A DNA stretch of 64,000 bases from Bacteroidota bacterium (GTDB lineage: Bacteria; Bacteroidota; Bacteroidia; Chitinophagales; Saprospiraceae), in contig JASBVF010000007.1 of the NCBI GenBank assembly GCA_030147525.1, positions 282,488-346,487 on the forward strand, given 5' to 3'. Made by a program: the position numbers and the translations under genes. Positions 63,844 to 64,000 of this stretch are shown in pieces (within the stretch, counting starts at the first letter, position 1; every line of letters starts with the position of its first letter). The notes below the pieces were generated by a model, which worked only from the letters and a program-made list of their open reading frames with translations, did no database searches and had not been told where the DNA came from.

Positions 63844-64000
63844 TTAAAAATGAGTTGGTACCAGACAATTTGGTTCCCCGGATACCAAAAAAAATAAAGG
63901 TTGATAAATGATTGTTTTTGTCGTAAAATCAGCTAAAGCCTTCAGGTCATCGCCTAAAGCCTTTAGGTCGTCGTCTGAGGCTTTCAGGTCGTTGTCTAAA
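63844..64000 (-). CDS. Possible C-terminal end of a heptad-repeat protein (partial)
   Basis: Minus-strand frame open from the window edge to a stop at 63844-63846: heptads DLKALGDDLKALA, then DFTTKTIIYQP and a short tail. The heptad pattern suggests a coiled coil. The opposite strand is also open, so this is uncertain; there is no start within the window. Confidence 0.3.
   Translation of the reverse strand, partial: LDNDLKASDDDLKALGDDLKALADFTTKTIIYQPLFFLVSGEPNCLVPTHF
63932..64000. repeat. 21-bp tandem repeat running off the window
   Basis: Three full units (63932, 63953, 63974) and the start of a fourth, each resembling cctaaagcctttaggtcgtc plus one base; the unit itself contains ctaaag-c-ctttag. 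Length is a multiple of three, so both strands are open: minus reads heptads LKALGDD with a stop at 63844, plus reads KAFRSSP from an ATG at 63908. Which, if either, is coding cannot be decided here. Confidence 0.85.

Noticed and set aside
63932..64000. Start of a CRISPR array
   Set aside because: Repeats are contiguous 21-bp units without spacers, and no cas genes are present.

Overview
The window is a dense stretch of chromosome from a member of the Bacteroidota, most likely a Saprospiraceae-type environmental bacterium. Direct evidence includes a secreted protein with a type IX secretion (T9SS) type A sorting domain and a SprB-like module, a DUF5916 outer-membrane protein, many lipoproteins with Bacteroidota-type signal peptides, the lack of clear Shine-Dalgarno sites, and repeated TAnnTTTG (-7) promoter elements. 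The assignment below phylum level is inference. There is no rRNA, CRISPR array, prophage or plasmid replication gene; one tRNA (Gly, anticodon CCC) is present.

Positions 1-26.7 kb form an accessory region rich in redox, aldehyde and sugar functions. It holds an isoquinoline/aldehyde-oxidase-type molybdenum hydroxylase operon (one 2Fe-2S subunit, two Mo subunits, the last cut by the window start), two small cupins, an aldo/keto reductase, a DUF5916 protein, a hexapeptide acetyltransferase / cyclophilin-like / cupin operon, a zinc alcohol dehydrogenase with a Tat signal, a small outer-membrane protein, a glyoxalase-fold protein, a metallo-hydrolase and three intact AraC-family regulators. Five promoters in this region share one architecture: two TTTGATTTTC-like half-sites exactly 21 bp apart, followed by a Bacteroidota -7 element 39-40 bp beyond the second half-site. 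This predicts an AraC-controlled regulon tying together genes scattered over 21 kb, and the gene content suggests a response to aldehydes or other reactive carbonyls. The same region contains three decayed 3' ends of regulator genes (two AraC, one Crp/Fnr), which record tandem duplications and gene insertion. A GH3 glucosidase diverges from a degenerate-Nudix (NrtR/AraR-type) regulator that has two matching palindromic operators in its promoter.

Positions 26.7-41.5 kb carry a CotH-like protein, an OmpA protein with a repeat-built N-terminus, a two-lobed aspartic protease, a TPR-like protein, the leucine operon leuC-leuD-leuB-leuA, a lipoprotein whose signal peptide is out of frame, a T9SS substrate and a CDGSH protein. 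Positions 41.6-64 kb carry tRNA-Gly, a GH30 glycosidase lipoprotein, transporters, an exopolysaccharide glycosyl-1-phosphate transferase, a broken ORF6N gene, a Na+/H+ antiporter, tandem cohesin-like proteins, an amidohydrolase, a GxxExxY gene inside inverted repeats, an oxidoreductase, a nucleotidyltransferase-like/small-protein pair, recN, an alpha/beta hydrolase, a second CotH-like protein and an MFS carrier.

A second theme is a set of intergenic hairpins built from 7-9 bp degenerate repeats (for example aattggtg / aattagta). They recur between co-directional genes, use different unit sequences at different loci, and repeatedly supply the stop codon and last residues of the upstream gene (iorA, leuD, leuB, the Gfo/Idh gene, the CDGSH gene). 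Three lie inside the leu operon and one inside the molybdenum hydroxylase operon.
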